A stretch of 52,739 bases of DNA from Flavobacterium sp. ov086 (GCF_900187965.1 NZ_FZNL01000003.1:368997-421735); one strand, 5' to 3'. Shown: positions 34,048-42,470, counted from the first letter of the stretch. Numbers and translations: made by a program. Notes: generated from the sequence alone by a model not told the origin.

Positions 34048-34642
34048 TACTATAATTTTTGACTTTGGAGATATTTTTATCAATTTAGACAAACAAGCAA
34101 CTATGTCTGGATTGCAGAAATTAGGAATGACAGAATGGAATTCAGAATTTGATCGTTTGAACCTTTTGTTTGAAACCGGAGATATTTCGCATGCTGATTT
34201 TTTGGCAGGTTTCCAGAAAGAGCTTCCAAACGCTTCTATCGAAGAAATCCTTGAAGCCTGGAATGCTATTTTAGCAGATTTCCCGTTGTATCGATTAGAG
34301 TTTTTACAATTGCTTTCTCAAAAATACCGATTGTTTTTATTGAGTAATACCGATTCGATTCATATTGAAACTTTCGAGAATAAAAGCGGAATTTCATTTT
34401 ACAGCGATTTTTATCAATGTTTTGAAAAAGTATATTTTTCATTTGAGATAGGAATGAGAAAGCCAAACGCTGATGTTTTTCAATATGTAATAAACAAACA
34501 CGAATTATCTCCAAAACGAACTTTATTTGTGGATGATAAAAAAGAAAACACAGATGCTGCCGCTGCTTTAGGTCTTCATGTTTGGAATTTGCAAGTTGGT
34601 CAGGAAGATGTTGTTGATTTATTTGATAAAAAAATATTGTAA
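34040..34642 (+). CDS. HAD-superfamily hydrolase (YihX/haloacid-like)
   Basis: About 200 residues from MIDTIIFDFGDIF; a start at 34028 is also possible. Motif I IIFDFGD has the nucleophile Asp, motif II LLSNTDS, the motif III lysine in GMRKPNADVFQYV and motif IV LFVDDKKENTDAA. It overlaps ribD by 8 bases, implying translational coupling. The riboflavin pathway needs a phosphatase for the pyrimidine phosphate that HAD proteins supply in other bacteria; this gene is a good candidate by position only. Confidence 0.88.
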   Translation: MIDTIIFDFGDIFINLDKQATMSGLQKLGMTEWNSEFDRLNLLFETGDISHADFLAGFQKELPNASIEEILEAWNAILADFPLYRLEFLQLLSQKYRLFLLSNTDSIHIETFENKSGISFYSDFYQCFEKVYFSFEIGMRKPNADVFQYVINKHELSPKRTLFVDDKKENTDAAAALGLHVWNLQVGQEDVVDLFDKKIL

Positions 34643-34662
34643 CTAACGCATGTTTCTGCCAC

Positions 34663-34680
34663 TCCCGATAGCTATCGGGA
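34663..34680. repeat. Perfect 18-bp palindrome TCCCGATAGCTATCGGGA, second copy
   Basis: Identical to 2056-2073, just after the HAD gene, where it could act as a 3' hairpin. There is no T-run after it. Confidence 0.85.
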
Positions 34681-34718
34681 TTCACAGATTAAAATGATTT
34701 TATAATTGTGGCGTATTT

Positions 34719-34841
34719 TAACCGCAAAGAGCGCAAAGGTTTACGCAAAGCTGTTACCTTTTATAAAGGATGCAATATTCCAAAGCTTTGTGATAAAATA
34801 AAATAATTCGTGTAGATTCGTGAAATTCGTGGCAAAAAAAA
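34719..34841. repeat. GCAAAG / TTCGTG dispersed element
   Basis: AACCGCAAAGAGCGCAAAGG, further GCAAAG words, then three TTCGTG words ending AAATTCGTGGCAAAAAA. Same two-part structure as at 1-96 and 1981-2205. No gene in this 260-base gap. Confidence 0.7.
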
Positions 34842-34902
34842 TCACATTAATCTTTTTAATCTGTATCAAAGAAAACATTAATCATAATTTAGAAATTTAC
34901 TT

Positions 34903-35535
34903 TTGGAATATAACGATACGTATCAAACCATTGCTTTTGAATCTGAAGAAGTGCTTTTTAAGGAAAAAGGAAGCAAGTTCTTCGGCTATGCCTTTCCTAT
35001 AGAAAATGAAGAGGAAGTAAAACCTATCATCGAAAATCTAAAGAAGCAACATCCGCATGCGGTACATTTTTGCTATGCTTATCAATTAGGCACAGCTCCA
35101 AAAATCTCTTATCGAGCTAACGACGACGGCGAACCCAGCAATACTGCAGGTGCACCAATCTATGGGCAAATTCAATCTTTTGGCCTAACAAATGTCTTAG
35201 TTGTTGTAGTTCGTATTTTTGGAGGCGTTAAACTTGGCGTTGGCGGTTTGATTGCCGCTTACAAAACTACTGCGCAAATGACTCTTGAAATTTGCGAAAT
35301 TGTCGAAAAAACAATTGATATTCAGTTTTTAATCTCTTTTGATTATAAAAACATGAATAAAGTAATGAGGGTTATTAAAGAAAAAAAACTAGAAATTACG
35401 TCTCAGGAAATGGAAATTAATGAAGATTCCGGTCTTCCGATTGGTAAAATATCGACAAAAACACGCAAAAAAAATGCCGAATCTATATTCGACATTTTTG
35501 ATTTAATGTTTGAAATCGATATTAAAATTATATGA
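34903..35535 (+). CDS. IMPACT/YigZ-family protein
   Basis: A 210-residue protein. The N-terminal UPF0029/IMPACT domain (about 1-130) has EVLFKEKGSKFFGYAFPI, HPHAVHFCYAYQLG, the highly conserved RANDDGEPSNTAGAPI, and LVVVVRIFGGVKLGVGGLIAAY. A C-terminal DUF1949-like ferredoxin fold follows (FLISFDYKNMNKVMRVIKEK). The start is TTG at 34903; no ATG is close. YigZ-type proteins are universal and of uncertain function; eukaryotic IMPACT modulates Gcn2. The gene runs convergent to the thioesterase gene. Confidence 0.92.
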   Translation: MEYNDTYQTIAFESEEVLFKEKGSKFFGYAFPIENEEEVKPIIENLKKQHPHAVHFCYAYQLGTAPKISYRANDDGEPSNTAGAPIYGQIQSFGLTNVLVVVVRIFGGVKLGVGGLIAAYKTTAQMTLEICEIVEKTIDIQFLISFDYKNMNKVMRVIKEKKLEITSQEMEINEDSGLPIGKISTKTRKKNAESIFDIFDLMFEIDIKII

Positions 35536-35566
35536 ATTAACATTAAAACGTACCTCGTTTTAACAA

Positions 35567-35971
35567 TTATACAAGAGTTTTAAACAATTCTAAAATATAA
35601 TCCGGAGGTGCTGTTGGTCGACCCGTTTTTAACGAAATAAATACTAAAATAAACACTGCAGTTGTTAATAACTCATTTGCCTCGTTATAGATCTCGCAGT
35701 CAAATTCGATCTTAACAGATGATTGACTTTTGAAAGTTGTATGAATCGTTAACAGCTCATCGTAACGCGCTGATTTTTTATAATTTATTTGCATAGAAAC
35801 AATTGGCAATCCGATTCCGCTTTCTTCCATACTTTTATACGAAATCCCTTTGTTCCTAAGCCATTCCACGCGTCCTATCTCAAAATACGGGACATAATTC
35901 CCGTGATAAACAACTCCCATTTGATCCGTTTCTGAGTAACGAACACGCACTTGCGTTTGATGATTTTTCAT
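35567..35971 (-). CDS. YbgC/FadM-type acyl-CoA thioesterase
   Basis: A 134-residue hot-dog-fold thioesterase. QVRVRYSETDQMGVVYHGNYVPYFEIGRVEWLR carries the catalytic YbgC-type Asp and His (the DQMGVVYHxNYxxxFE motif). It is followed by the central helix and beta sheet (IHTTFKSQSSVKIEFDCEIYN). It probably hydrolyses short- to medium-chain acyl-CoA, or acts in the Tol-Pal region elsewhere; here no tol genes are nearby. It lies divergent from dnaA with a 186-base gap. Confidence 0.9.
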   Translation of the reverse strand: MKNHQTQVRVRYSETDQMGVVYHGNYVPYFEIGRVEWLRNKGISYKSMEESGIGLPIVSMQINYKKSARYDELLTIHTTFKSQSSVKIEFDCEIYNEANELLTTAVFILVFISLKTGRPTAPPDYILELFKTLV

Positions 35972-36074
35972 TATTTATTGATTAAAAAAAATTAACTTCA
36001 AAAAGTTTACTTACAACTTTTTTTTATAAAATTAGAGTCCAAAATATTTTTTTTTACAGAAATTTGTTCACATA

Positions 36075-36104
36075 TTTGTTATCCCGAAATACGGAATAAA
36101 ATTG
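36075..36104 (+). promoter_or_regulatory. Candidate promoter of dnaA, overlapping a palindrome
   Basis: TTTG (36075-36078), an 18-base spacer, and TAAAATTG (36097-36104, one mismatch to TAnnTTTG). The spacer contains TTATCCCG-AAATA-CGGAATAA (36079-36099), a near-perfect inverted repeat that could be an operator. No perfect DnaA box (TTATCCACA) is in this gap. Confidence 0.5.
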
Positions 36105-36157
36105 CTCCTTTTTTATTAGGAGAATCTTTATCAATAATAAAAAATTTATCTGAATCT

Positions 36158-37585
36158 ATGACTAAAACTGCTCAATCGGTATGGGAAAACTGTTTGTCTT
36201 TTATAAAGGACAATATTCAAGATCAAGCATATAAAACTTGGTTCGAACCAATCAAATCAGTTGAGCTAACCGACAACGCGTTATATATTCAAGTACCAAG
36301 TAAATTTTTCTACGAATGGCTCGAAGAGCATTACGTAAAATTATTGAAAGTTGCGCTTACCAAAGAACTGGGAAAAAACGCAAAGTTACTCTATAAAATT
36401 AAAATGGAGAACACTTATGGCAATAAACAACCATTTACCGAACAGTTGCCAAGTGCCAACAGAGTGCCTATGAAACCGCAAGAGGTTGATGCTCCGTTTA
36501 AAAACTTAAATCCTGAACTTAAAAATCCTTTTGTAATTCCTGGAATTAGAAATCTAAAAATTGAATCGCAATTAAATGCAAATTACAGTTTTGACAATTT
36601 CTTAGAAGGAGATTCAAATCGTTTGGCTCGTTCTGCAGGTATGGCTGTTGCTAATAAACCTGGAGGAACATCATTTAATCCTTTATTGATTTTTGGTGGA
36701 GTTGGTTTAGGAAAAACCCACTTAGCACACGCTATTGGTGTAGAGGTAAAAGATAAATATCCTGAAAAAACGGTTTTATATATTTCTGCCGAAATTTTCA
36801 CACAACAATATATCGATTCTGTAAAAAAGAATAATCGTAATGATTTCATTCACTTTTACCAATTGATCGATGTTTTAATAATTGATGACGTTCAGTTTTT
36901 ATCTGGAAAATCAGGAACTCAAGACGTATTTTTCCATATTTTTAACTATTTACACCAAAATGGCAAACAGGTAATTTTGACTTCGGACAAAGCACCAGTT
37001 GACATGCAGGATATTGAACAACGTTTATTATCTCGTTTTAAATGGGGATTATCTGCTGAATTACACCAGCCAGATTACGAAACCAGAATTTCGATCTTAA
37101 AAAACATTCTGTATCGTGATGGTGTTGAAATGCCCGACGACATTATTGAATATGTTGCCCGCAATATCAAATCTAATGTAAGAGAACTTGAAGGCGCTAT
37201 TATTTCGTTAATCGCACAATCTTCTTTCAACAAAAAAGAAGTTACAATTGAGTTAGCAAAAAGCGTTGTAGAGAAATTTGTTAAAAATGTAAAGAGAGAA
37301 ATCTCTATCGATTATATTCAAAAAATTGTGTCTGATTATTTTCAGTTGGATATTGAAACCCTTCAATCTAAAACCAGAAAGAGGCATGTTGTTCAGGCGA
37401 GACAATTGGCCATGTTTTTTGCAAAGAAATTTACTAAAGCTTCTTTGGCAAACATTGGTTCACAAATTGGAGATCGCGATCACGCAACCGTATTGCATGC
37501 TTGTAAAACTGTAGACAATTTAGTTTCTACAGACAAACAATTCAAGAAATTTGTCGAGGACATCAACAAAAAATTAACGCTATAA
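36158..37585 (+). CDS. dnaA: Chromosomal replication initiator DnaA
   Basis: A 475-residue initiator that opens oriC. Domain I spans about 1-90 (AQSVWENCLSFIKDNIQDQAYKTWFEPI), with a variable linker. The AAA+ domain III has Walker A GGVGLGKTH, Walker B LIIDDVQFL and sensor region RLLSRFKWGL, and the DNA-binding domain IV contains the signature GDRDHATVLHACKTV. Length is normal. A predicted promoter and a CTCCT/AGGAG hairpin sit in the 5' region. The LMW phosphatase gene begins 10 bases after the stop. A perfect DnaA box is not seen upstream, so oriC is probably elsewhere. Confidence 0.97.
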   Translation: MTKTAQSVWENCLSFIKDNIQDQAYKTWFEPIKSVELTDNALYIQVPSKFFYEWLEEHYVKLLKVALTKELGKNAKLLYKIKMENTYGNKQPFTEQLPSANRVPMKPQEVDAPFKNLNPELKNPFVIPGIRNLKIESQLNANYSFDNFLEGDSNRLARSAGMAVANKPGGTSFNPLLIFGGVGLGKTHLAHAIGVEVKDKYPEKTVLYISAEIFTQQYIDSVKKNNRNDFIHFYQLIDVLIIDDVQFLSGKSGTQDVFFHIFNYLHQNGKQVILTSDKAPVDMQDIEQRLLSRFKWGLSAELHQPDYETRISILKNILYRDGVEMPDDIIEYVARNIKSNVRELEGAIISLIAQSSFNKKEVTIELAKSVVEKFVKNVKREISIDYIQKIVSDYFQLDIETLQSKTRKRHVVQARQLAMFFAKKFTKASLANIGSQIGDRDHATVLHACKTVDNLVSTDKQFKKFVEDINKKLTL

Positions 37586-37594
37586 ACGCGCATC

Positions 37595-38062
37595 ATGCCA
37601 GTAAAAGTTTTAATGGTTTGCTTGGGAAATATTTGCAGATCACCTTTAGCGGAAGGGATTTTAGCTTCAAAATTACCTCAGGACAAATTTACGGTTGATT
37701 CAGCCGGAACAGGATCCTGGCATATTGGTCACGCACCAGACAAACGTTCTATTGATGTTGCCCAAAAAAACGGTTTATGTATTGACGGTCAAAAAGGAAG
37801 ACAATTTCAAACTTCAGATTTTGATGAATTCGATTATATCTATGTCATGGATAATTCCAATTACCGCGACGTCATACATCTGGCTAAAACTTCAGAACAT
37901 AAAAACAAAGTTCATCTTATTTTAAACGAATTATTTCCGGATGAAAATGTAGATGTTCCAGATCCTTACTACGGATCAACAAATGGATTTGATACTGTTT
38001 ATCAAATGCTGGATGAAGTCGCTGATATCATTGCACAAAAACTTATCGAAAAACATTCATAA
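37595..38062 (+). CDS. Low-molecular-weight protein-tyrosine-phosphatase
   Basis: A 155-residue LMW-PTP. The P-loop is VCLGNICRSP (nucleophile Cys9, Arg15), and the general-acid loop is VPDPYYGST with the conserved DPYY near residue 122. Full-length for the family. Such enzymes dephosphorylate tyrosine in proteins or act on polysaccharide-export kinases; no kinase is nearby. It is translationally close to dnaA (10-base gap) and is followed by a strong terminator-like hairpin. Confidence 0.94.
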   Translation: MPVKVLMVCLGNICRSPLAEGILASKLPQDKFTVDSAGTGSWHIGHAPDKRSIDVAQKNGLCIDGQKGRQFQTSDFDEFDYIYVMDNSNYRDVIHLAKTSEHKNKVHLILNELFPDENVDVPDPYYGSTNGFDTVYQMLDEVADIIAQKLIEKHS

Positions 38063-38070
38063 CTTAATTT

Positions 38071-38112
38071 GTATTTTAATTACTTCACTGATAATTAAAA
38101 TACTTTTTTGTT
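38071..38112 (+). terminator. Intrinsic terminator after the phosphatase gene
   Basis: GTATTTTAATTA and its exact complement form a 12-bp AT-rich stem with a 9-base loop, followed by TTTTTTGTTT. It ends the dnaA-phosphatase unit. Confidence 0.75.
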
Positions 38113-38133
38113 TAAACTCTAAAATATCATAAA

Positions 38134-38847
38134 ATGAAACTTCTAGGAAAACTATATTTAATTCCAACAACAATGGGCGAAAGCGATCCAATGGATGTTT
38201 TGCCGCAAACAGTAAAAAGAAGTATTGATTTTATAGATCATTATATTGTTGAAAACGAAAAAACAGCCAGAAAATCAATAAAAGCAGTTTCTCCAGAAAA
38301 AAAACAATCAGAACTTATACTTTTCACACTAAATAAACGCACTGAACCAAGTGAACATTTAGACTTTATAAAACCTTTATTAGAAGGAAAAAATGTAGGT
38401 TTAATGAGCGAAGCCGGTTGTCCGGGCGTTGCCGATCCAGGTGCTGTGATTGTAAAATTGGCGCACGAAAAAGGAATTCAGGTTGTACCTTTGGTTGGTC
38501 CATCTTCTATCCTATTAGCCATGATGGCTTCGGGAATGAATGGTCAAAGTTTTACTTTCAACGGATATTTGCCAATTGATAAAGACGAAAAGAAATCAGC
38601 TTTGAAACATTTTGAGAAATTATCTCAGGATAAAAATCAATCTCAAATTTTTATTGAAACTCCATATAGAAATAATAAATTGGTCGAAGATATTCTGCAA
38701 ATTGTAAATCCTTCAACACATCTTTGTATTGCAACTGATATTACACTACCAACAGAATTTATTAAAACATTGCGTGTTGCAGATTGGAAAAAATTGAAAG
38801 TTGATCTTCATAATCGACCGACAATTTTCATTATTCATAAAATGTAA
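38134..38847 (+). CDS. RsmI-like SAM-dependent methyltransferase (tetrapyrrole-methylase fold)
   Basis: A 237-residue protein with the tetrapyrrole (corrin/porphyrin) methylase fold. It opens GKLYLIPTTMGESDP. The core is GLMSEAGCPGVADPGAVIVKLAHEKGIQVVPLVGPSS, diagnostic for the RsmI group that methylates the 2'-O of 16S rRNA C1402. This version is shorter than E. coli RsmI and its N-terminus differs (LDFIKPLLEGKNVGLMSEAGCP), a form common in Bacteroidota. Assignment as rRNA methyltransferase is by similarity only. Confidence 0.8.
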   Translation: MKLLGKLYLIPTTMGESDPMDVLPQTVKRSIDFIDHYIVENEKTARKSIKAVSPEKKQSELILFTLNKRTEPSEHLDFIKPLLEGKNVGLMSEAGCPGVADPGAVIVKLAHEKGIQVVPLVGPSSILLAMMASGMNGQSFTFNGYLPIDKDEKKSALKHFEKLSQDKNQSQIFIETPYRNNKLVEDILQIVNPSTHLCIATDITLPTEFIKTLRVADWKKLKVDLHNRPTIFIIHKM

Positions 38848-38870
38848 AACTAACATCTAAAGCATCTAAA

Positions 38871-39362
38871 ATGAAAAAGTTTTTAATTCTGATTTTGATT
38901 TGTTCGGTACAAAATATTTTCTCTCAAAATGTATTTCCAGAAACCACCAAAGGAAGTGACAAACTTCTCATAGATGCAACCCCCACTATTAGTATCGATG
39001 AGACAATTCCGCCACAAGGCACTATTCCTAATAATGATAATAGTGTTTACAATACAGCAGGAATAGACGTCAGACCTGAGTTTCCTGGAGGTATGCTGGT
39101 ATTTGATAAATTTATTGAGAAGAATTTTAAAATTCCAAATAACAATCCTGCATTAAAAGGAAAAATTTATGTAGTTTTTATAGTTGAAAAAGACGGCTCA
39201 TTAAGTGACTTTAGAGTTTTGAAAGATATTGGATATGAAACGGGAGCGGAAGCTATTCGCGTTTTAAAGACTTCTCCGAAATGGACACCCGGAAAAAAAG
39301 ACAACAAATTAGTTAGGGTTCTTTTTTCTATGCCAATTTCTGTAAATAATTCTACAAAATAA
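38871..39362 (+). CDS. Exported TonB C-terminal-domain protein
   Basis: A 163-residue protein with a signal peptide (MKKFLILILICSVQNIFSQ). A C-terminal TonB-like domain follows: RPEFPGGMLVFDKFIEKNFKIP...GKIYVVFIVEKDGSLSDFRVLKDIGYETGAEAIRVLKTSPKWTPGKKDN. Bacteroidota often encode such free TonB-C proteins, of unknown role, in the periplasm or cell envelope. It has no membrane anchor or proline-rich spacer, so it cannot itself energise transporters. It is followed closely by the aminotransferase gene. Confidence 0.85.
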   Translation: MKKFLILILICSVQNIFSQNVFPETTKGSDKLLIDATPTISIDETIPPQGTIPNNDNSVYNTAGIDVRPEFPGGMLVFDKFIEKNFKIPNNNPALKGKIYVVFIVEKDGSLSDFRVLKDIGYETGAEAIRVLKTSPKWTPGKKDNKLVRVLFSMPISVNNSTK

Positions 39363-39396
39363 TTACTCACAAGTTTTCCCAAAATCAGACTTTTAT

Positions 39397-40524
39397 ATGA
39401 GTAAACTTCCAAATATAACAACAAGCATCTTTACGGTAATGTCAAAAATGGCAGCCGAATATAATGCGATTAACCTTTCGCAAGGATTTCCAAATTTCCC
39501 CGTTGACGAAAGATTAACTAATATTATTGCAAGATTAGCTAAAGAAAATGTACACCAATATACACCAATGGCAGGTTTTCCGCCATTGATGAATCAAATT
39601 GCAAAATTGGTTCAAAGTTCCTACAATAGAACAATTGTTCCTGAAACCGAAATTCTGGTTACTGCCGGAGCAACTCAGGGAATTTTTACCACAATTTTAG
39701 CTTTAATAAAAACGGCAGACGAAGTAATTATTCTGGATCCAAGTTATGATTCGTATGAATCTCCTGTATTATTGTGTAATGCAAAACCCATTCGCGTTGC
39801 TTTAAACGACGATTATACACCAAATTGGGAAACGATTGAAAAAGCGTGTTCATCAAAAACCAAGATGATTATCATTAATAATCCGCATAATCCAACTGGG
39901 AAAATTTTAACGGAAGACGATTTTCTTCAACTGGAAAAATTACTTTCAAAATATCCTGACATTTTGGTTTTATCTGATGAAGTTTATGAATACATCACTT
40001 TCGAAGAAAAACATATTTCGGCACACACAAAAGATTTTCTTTTAGACCGATGCATTATGGTTTCTTCTTTTGGAAAATCATTTCACATAACCGGTTGGAA
40101 AATTGGTTATACTGTGGCACCGGAACATTTAATGAAAGAAATTAAAAAAGTACATCAGTTTTTGGTTTTTAGTGTAAATAGTATCTCCCAATTTGCTATC
40201 AGCGAGTATTTAAATGTTGTTGATGTGAATCTACTTGGAAAATTCTATCAGGAAAAACGAGATTATTTTCAAAAACTCCTTCAAAACAGCCGATTCGAAT
40301 TAAAACCTTGCGAAGGAACTTATTTTCAAGTAGCTTCTTATGCTAATATTTCAGATGACGACGACGTGACATTTTGCAAAAAACTAATTACAGATCATGG
40401 CGTTGCTGCAATTCCTATTTCTACCTTTTATTCTGACCATAAAGACCAAAAATTAATACGTTTTTGCTTCGCCAAAGACGGCTTCACATTAGAATCTGCA
40501 GCAAAAAAATTATGTGATATATAA
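39397..40524 (+). CDS. PLP-dependent aminotransferase (YbdL/MtnE-like)
   Basis: A 375-residue fold-type I aminotransferase. Substrate-binding features are INLSQGFPNFPVDERL, YTPMAGFPPLMNQIA and NNPHNPTGKIL (about 161-171). DEVYEYITF carries the Asp, and the PLP lysine is Lys227 in SSFGKSFHITGWKIGY. The SFGKSFHxTGWK form and the HQYTP start are those of the methionine/kynurenine-type aminotransferases (YbdL, MtnE). The substrate is likely methionine or a related keto acid. It lies 34 bases downstream of the TonB-C gene on the same strand. Confidence 0.9.
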   Translation: MSKLPNITTSIFTVMSKMAAEYNAINLSQGFPNFPVDERLTNIIARLAKENVHQYTPMAGFPPLMNQIAKLVQSSYNRTIVPETEILVTAGATQGIFTTILALIKTADEVIILDPSYDSYESPVLLCNAKPIRVALNDDYTPNWETIEKACSSKTKMIIINNPHNPTGKILTEDDFLQLEKLLSKYPDILVLSDEVYEYITFEEKHISAHTKDFLLDRCIMVSSFGKSFHITGWKIGYTVAPEHLMKEIKKVHQFLVFSVNSISQFAISEYLNVVDVNLLGKFYQEKRDYFQKLLQNSRFELKPCEGTYFQVASYANISDDDDVTFCKKLITDHGVAAIPISTFYSDHKDQKLIRFCFAKDGFTLESAAKKLCDI

Positions 40525-40601
40525 AGTTTATCAAAATTTTATAACATTATTATGCGTGCATCCTATTTATTTATTTAATATTGTAATAAAAAGAAAAAAA
40601 T

Positions 40602-41483
40602 ATGAGCTATACAGATAAAATGTTAAGAGATGACGCTTTAAAAGGTAAGGTCATTGTTGTTACAGGTGGTGGAAGTGGTTTAGGCAAAGCTATGACCAAA
40701 TACTTCTTAGAATTAGGAGCTCAGGTAGCAATTACTTCAAGAGATTTAGAAAAACTTAAAAACACTGCTACAGAACTTGAAGCTGAAACCGGCGGAAAAT
40801 GTTTACCACTTCAATGTGACGTTCGTCATTATGAAGAAGTAGAAAATATGCTTCAGGAAGTTTTAAAAACTTTTGGAAAAGTGGATGTTCTTTTGAACAA
40901 TGCTGCCGGAAATTTTATTTCTCCAACAGAGCGTTTATCTGCAAATGCATTTGATACTGTTATAGATATCGTATTAAAAGGTTCAAAAAACTGTACGCTT
41001 GCTTTTGGAAAACACTGGATCGATACCAAACAAACATCAGCAACAATTTTAAATATTGTAACAACTTATGCCTGGACAGGATCTGCTTATGTGGTGCCAA
41101 GTGCAACTGCAAAAGCCGGAGTTCTTGCTATGACACGCAGTTTAGCTGTAGAATGGGCAAAATACGGAATTCGTTCTAACGCAATTGCACCGGGACCATT
41201 CCCAACAAAAGGTGCTTGGGACAGATTGTTACCCGGAGATCTTGCCGAAAAATTTGATATGGCAAAAAAAGTGCCTTTAAAACGTGTTGGTGATCACCAG
41301 GAATTAGCCAATTTAGCGGCTTATTTGGTTTCTGATTTTTCAGCTTATGTAAACGGAGACGTTATCACAATTGATGGTGGTGAATGGTTAAAAGGTGCAG
41401 GACAATTCAACTTATTAGAAGCAATTCCGGAAGAACTTTGGGATCAGCTTGAAATGATGATAAAAGCAAAAAAGAATAAATAA
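40602..41483 (+). CDS. 2,4-dienoyl-CoA reductase-like SDR
   Basis: A 293-residue SDR. The cofactor motif is TGGGSGLG (about 21-28) and NNAAGNF lies near 100-106. The classical YxxxK is absent; instead it has TTYAWTGSAYVVPSATAKAG, in which Ser and Lys line up with the Ser/Lys of mitochondrial DECR1 (PSASAKAG), and a Tyr 10-11 residues earlier fits the DECR Tyr. RSNAIAPGPF is also shared. This places it with 2,4-dienoyl-CoA reductases used in degrading unsaturated fatty acids. It ends at a strong terminator containing the GATAGC palindrome. Confidence 0.88.
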   Translation: MSYTDKMLRDDALKGKVIVVTGGGSGLGKAMTKYFLELGAQVAITSRDLEKLKNTATELEAETGGKCLPLQCDVRHYEEVENMLQEVLKTFGKVDVLLNNAAGNFISPTERLSANAFDTVIDIVLKGSKNCTLAFGKHWIDTKQTSATILNIVTTYAWTGSAYVVPSATAKAGVLAMTRSLAVEWAKYGIRSNAIAPGPFPTKGAWDRLLPGDLAEKFDMAKKVPLKRVGDHQELANLAAYLVSDFSAYVNGDVITIDGGEWLKGAGQFNLLEAIPEELWDQLEMMIKAKKNK

Positions 41484-41537
41484 TTACAAGTGCTTACTAA
41501 ATTCAGAATATTTTATTAAAACTATACTGATTGCACC

Positions 41538-41570
41538 AATCCCGATAGCATAGCTGTCGGGATTTTTTTT
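41538..41570 (+). terminator. Terminator with CCCGATAGC palindrome stem
   Basis: AATCCCGATAGC and GCTGTCGGGATT (one wobble) form a stem followed by eight Ts. The stem is a variant of the dispersed TCCCGATAGCTATCGGGA palindrome, showing that this repeat can serve as a terminator. Confidence 0.88.
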
Positions 41571-41589
41571 ATTTTAACATACAAATATT

Positions 41590-41680
41590 TTTTTACCATA
41601 TAAGTGGTATAAGTAAATATAAGTGTACGTACTATTTACGTAAAAAATTAAATGAACTTACATAACTTATATGGTAAAAA
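41590..41680. repeat. 91-base imperfect palindrome with 16-bp perfect ends
   Basis: TTTTTACCATATAAGT (41590-41605) and its exact complement (41665-41680) bracket further partly complementary sequence. Inside are GTAAATA/TATTTAC arms around the palindrome GTACGTAC (41625-41632). Confidence 0.75.
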
Positions 41681-41799
41681 TTCATCCTTTAAGTTTAAAC
41701 AATTCGTAATTCTGTTATTGTATCTTGAATGTTATTTAAACTTCTTATTATAAATTCAATTTTAAAGTTCGGATTCAATTATCAATCCACTTAAATTAT

Positions 41800-41807
41800 T
41801 ATTTTTG
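41800..41807 (+). promoter_or_regulatory. -7 motif TATTTTTG of udk
   Basis: Perfect match to TAnnTTTG, 26 bases before the udk ATG; no clear -33 box. Confidence 0.45.
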
Positions 41808-41833
41808 CCAAACAAATATCAAACAAAAAATAT

Positions 41834-42442
41834 ATGCTCATTATTGGACTTGCAGGAGGAACAGGAAGTGGAAAAACGACAGTAGTACACCAAATCATGA
41901 ACGAATTACCAGACACTGAAGTGGGTGTAATTTCTCAGGATTCGTACTATAAAGAAACAACCAATTTGTCATTTGACGAAAGAGCATTAATCAATTTTGA
42001 TCACCCACGTGCAATCGATTTTGAACTATTGGTAAAACACCTAAAAGCATTAAAAGAAGGCGAAACGATAGATCAGCCTGTATATTCTTTCATTCAGCAC
42101 AACAGAACTGACGATACTGTGGCGACACACCCAAGAAAAGTTATGATTGTTGAAGGAATCTTAATTTTAACAAATCCAGAGCTACGCGATCTTTGCGATA
42201 TCAAAATTTTTGTTCACGCAGATTCTGACGAAAGATTAATTCGTCGTTTAAAAAGAGATATTTCAGAACGCGGACGTGATATCGACGAGGTTTTAACACG
42301 TTATCAAAACACTTTAAAACCTATGCACGAGCAATTTATCGAGCCATCAAAAGCTTTTGCAGATATTATTATCCCTAACGACAAATATAATACCGTGGCA
42401 ATTGATGTAGTTCGTGCCGTAATTAATCAACGAATTTCATAA
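41834..42442 (+). CDS. udk: Uridine kinase
   Basis: A 202-residue uridine/cytidine kinase, which phosphorylates uridine and cytidine with ATP or GTP in pyrimidine salvage. The P-loop is GLAGGTGSGKTT (about 5-16). The rest is colinear with bacterial Udk: VISQDSYYKET, NFDHPRAIDFELL, VEGILILTNPELRDLCDIKIFVHADSDERLIRRLKRDISERGRD and FADIIIPND. Length is standard. A -7 motif precedes it; FtsB-like and mutA genes follow on the same strand after a dispersed element. Confidence 0.95.
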   Translation: MLIIGLAGGTGSGKTTVVHQIMNELPDTEVGVISQDSYYKETTNLSFDERALINFDHPRAIDFELLVKHLKALKEGETIDQPVYSFIQHNRTDDTVATHPRKVMIVEGILILTNPELRDLCDIKIFVHADSDERLIRRLKRDISERGRDIDEVLTRYQNTLKPMHEQFIEPSKAFADIIIPNDKYNTVAIDVVRAVINQRIS

Positions 42443-42470
42443 TTTTTATCGTAAATTTATTGCATTAAAA

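Larger units (their letters stand above)
41484..41833. other. 350-base intergenic region with palindromes
   Basis: Holds the terminator at 41538-41570, the 91-base imperfect palindrome at 41590-41680, and the udk promoter motif at 41800-41807. No gene is supported. Confidence 0.7.
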
